DNA from: an uncultured Actinomycetes bacterium
GTDB taxonomy: Bacteria; Actinomycetota; Aquicultoria; CAJVYJ01
DNA length: 5,919 nt
NCBI GenBank assembly: GCA_913009475.1
Contig: CAJVYJ010000128.1
Coordinates: 1-5,919, forward strand
Direction of reading: 5' to 3'
Translations under genes and position numbers: made by a program
The notes under the pieces: model-generated
Database searches by the model: none
What the model was told of the DNA's origin: nothing
The model's input: only the letters and a program-made list of their open reading frames with translations
Shown: positions 4,597 through 5,919 of the stretch, in pieces
Layout: every line of letters begins with the position of its first letter
How positions within the stretch are numbered: the stretch's first letter is position 1

Positions 4597-5832
4597 ATGA
4601 AGGCCAAAACAATAATGGTTCAGGGCACGGCATCTAACGTCGGTAAAAGTATAATTACTACGGCTATCTGCCGCATACTCAGTAATAAAGGATACATGGT
4701 AGCGCCGTTTAAGGCGCAAAACATGTCTCATAACTCTTACATTACAGCTGACGGTGAGGAAGTCAGCCGGGCCCAAGCCGTTCAAGCTGAAGCCGCCAGG
4801 GTACCGCTGATTAAAGAGATGAATCCCATACTGCTTAAACCGCATTCCGATCAAACCTCTCAAGTTATCGTTGACGGCCGAGTCATGGGTAATTTTTTGG
4901 GTAGTGATTACTATGCCAAAAGAGAATATCTACTCGGTAGAGTAAAGGCCGCGTTAACTAAGCTGATGAGTGAGTATGAGTATGTCGTTATCGAAGGCGC
5001 CGGCAGTCCGGCGGAGATAAATTTACAGTCGCGGGATATTGTCAATATGAAAACGGCGGCTATCGCCAAGGCGCCGGTTATTCTGGTAGCTGATATTGAC
5101 ATGGGCGGCATGTTCGCTGCCGTTGTGGGAACGATGGAACTATTAAAGCCTGAAGATAGGCGTCGCGTCCGAGGTATTATCATCAATAAATTCAGAGGGC
5201 AGCGAAGTTTATTGGAGCCGGGAATCAAACTATTAGAGAACAAGGTCGATAGAGTGGTGTTGGGTGTAATTCCTTATATATCAGACATTGCTATCAATGA
5301 TGAGGATTCAGTGGTTCTTGATGGTCGCAATTATAGCCATAAAGCTGAGGCTGAGCTTAATATAGGGGTTCTTAAATTACCTCATATCTCTAATTTCACC
5401 GATTTTGACGCGCTAGGTAGAGAAAAAGATACTAATATTATATACGCCGCTAAGGTAAGGGATTTGGAGGGCGTTGACGCACTTATTATTCCCGGTTCTA
5501 AGGCAACCGCTTTAGATATGGTATTTCTTAATAAAACAGGGCTGGATGTCAAGGTAAAAGAGATGGCGGCGGCATCAGTACCCATAGTCGGGGTATGCGG
5601 AGGCTATCAAATGCTGGGCGTCAGCTTAAGGGATAGATATGGGATGGAAGGCGGTTTAGATTATGTTGCCGGTCTTAGCATATTGCCGGTGAAAACCGAT
5701 ATCCTCAGAAAAAAAATTATGCGTCGCAGCCAGGCGATTATACAGGGTTTCGGCCCTTTTTTAGCCGATATAGACAAGCTAAAGATTACCGGATATGAAG
5801 TGCATATGGGCCAAACAGTCAGGCTGGACGGG
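4597..5832 (+). CDS. cobQ: Cobyric acid synthase CobQ, C-terminal end missing (adapter-truncated)
   Basis: This is the glutamine-dependent enzyme (EC 6.3.5.10, also called CbiP) that amidates side chains b, d, e and g of adenosylcobyrinic acid a,c-diamide using ATP, in cobalamin synthesis in the cytoplasm. The 412 native residues begin with MKAKTIMVQGTASNVGKS, whose P-loop lies at 10-18. The synthetase domain follows with APFKAQNMSHNSYITADG (36-53), VIEGAGSPAEINL (131-143) and VADIDMGGMFA (164-174). The class I-type glutamine amidotransferase domain starts near 253, with the nucleophile Cys334 in VGVCGGYQML and conserved His403 in GYEVHMG. The family is usually about 490-510 residues, so some 80-95 are missing. 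The gene enters Illumina adapter at 5834, and the apparent TAG stop at 5833-5835 is one genomic base plus two adapter bases. A TTG at 4579 is open, but the ATG at 4597 fits the family start and has AGGA six bases before it. A cobalamin riboswitch lies upstream. Confidence 0.97.
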
Positions 5833-5833
5833 T

Positions 5834-5899
5834 AGATCGGAAGAGCACACGTCTGAACTCCAGTCACACTGATATATCTCGTATGCCGTCTTCTGCTTG
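5834..5899 (-). other. Illumina TruSeq adapter with index (contaminant)
   Basis: The sequence runs from AGATCGGAAGAGCACACG (the read-through adapter, 5834-5867) through index ACTGATAT (5868-5875) to the reverse complement of P7 (5876-5899, ending CTTCTGCTTG). It is the exact reverse complement of 89-154. It marks the end of genomic sequence at 5833 and cuts cobQ. Confidence 0.99.
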
Positions 5900-5919
5900 A
5901 AAAAAAAAAACATAACACC
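5900..5919. other. Poly-A read-through after adapter
   Basis: Eleven A residues followed by nine mixed bases lie beyond the outer end of the adapter. This is what a sequencer reports after running off the end of a short insert. It mirrors the T-rich stretch at the left end and is not genomic. Confidence 0.93.

Noticed and set aside
89..5899. A perfect 66-bp terminal inverted repeat bracketing the whole contig, like a transposon or linear plasmid
   Set aside because: Both arms are TruSeq adapter with the same index, so the symmetry is a library artefact.
5661..5918. An 85-residue minus-strand open frame
   Set aside because: Its first part is translated adapter (SSRRRHTRYISVTGVQTC) and the rest is antisense to cobQ.

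Overview
This window is a short contig from an uncultured bacterium, with Illumina library adapter left on both ends. Genomic sequence runs only from about 155 to 5833. Positions 1-154 and 5834-5919 are synthetic adapter, sample index and homopolymer read-through. The two adapter copies form a perfect 66-bp inverted repeat that could be mistaken for transposon ends. The genes at both edges are therefore cut by the library, not by nature, and the protein tails that run into adapter are artefacts.

The genomic part has moderate GC by eye, clear GGAGG-type ribosome binding sites and tight gene packing. The winged-helix regulator and the Era protein look most like those of Gram-positive-type lineages (Firmicutes or Actinobacteriota relatives). 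The phylum cannot be fixed from this sequence alone.

Left part, minus strand (155-2251): a secreted basic protein with a DUF5666-like region is followed by an intrinsic terminator. Next come an OmpR/PhoB-family response regulator and a membrane histidine kinase that overlaps it by 14 bases. The kinase keeps its sensor, HAMP and phospho-accepting histidine, but its ATPase domain lies beyond the contig end. The regulator and kinase form a standard two-component operon.

Middle part, plus strand (2368-3843): a GNAT acetyltransferase, possibly leaderless, overlaps the start of era, the essential GTPase of 30S ribosome maturation. A long structured hairpin with an eight-T tail ends this unit.

Right part, plus strand (3844-5832): a canonical cobalamin riboswitch is followed by a convincing intrinsic terminator, then about 380 bases without a gene. 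That stretch is filled with dispersed palindromic repeats, a perfect 13-bp GC hairpin and a heptamer tandem repeat. It is followed by cobQ (cobyric acid synthase), which lacks its C-terminal end because of the adapter junction. The likely logic is B12-repressed cobalamin synthesis, with a repeat cluster lying between switch and gene.

I see no previously undescribed system. The most useful points are the adapter contamination, the repeat-invaded riboswitch leader and the leaderless-looking acetyltransferase start.
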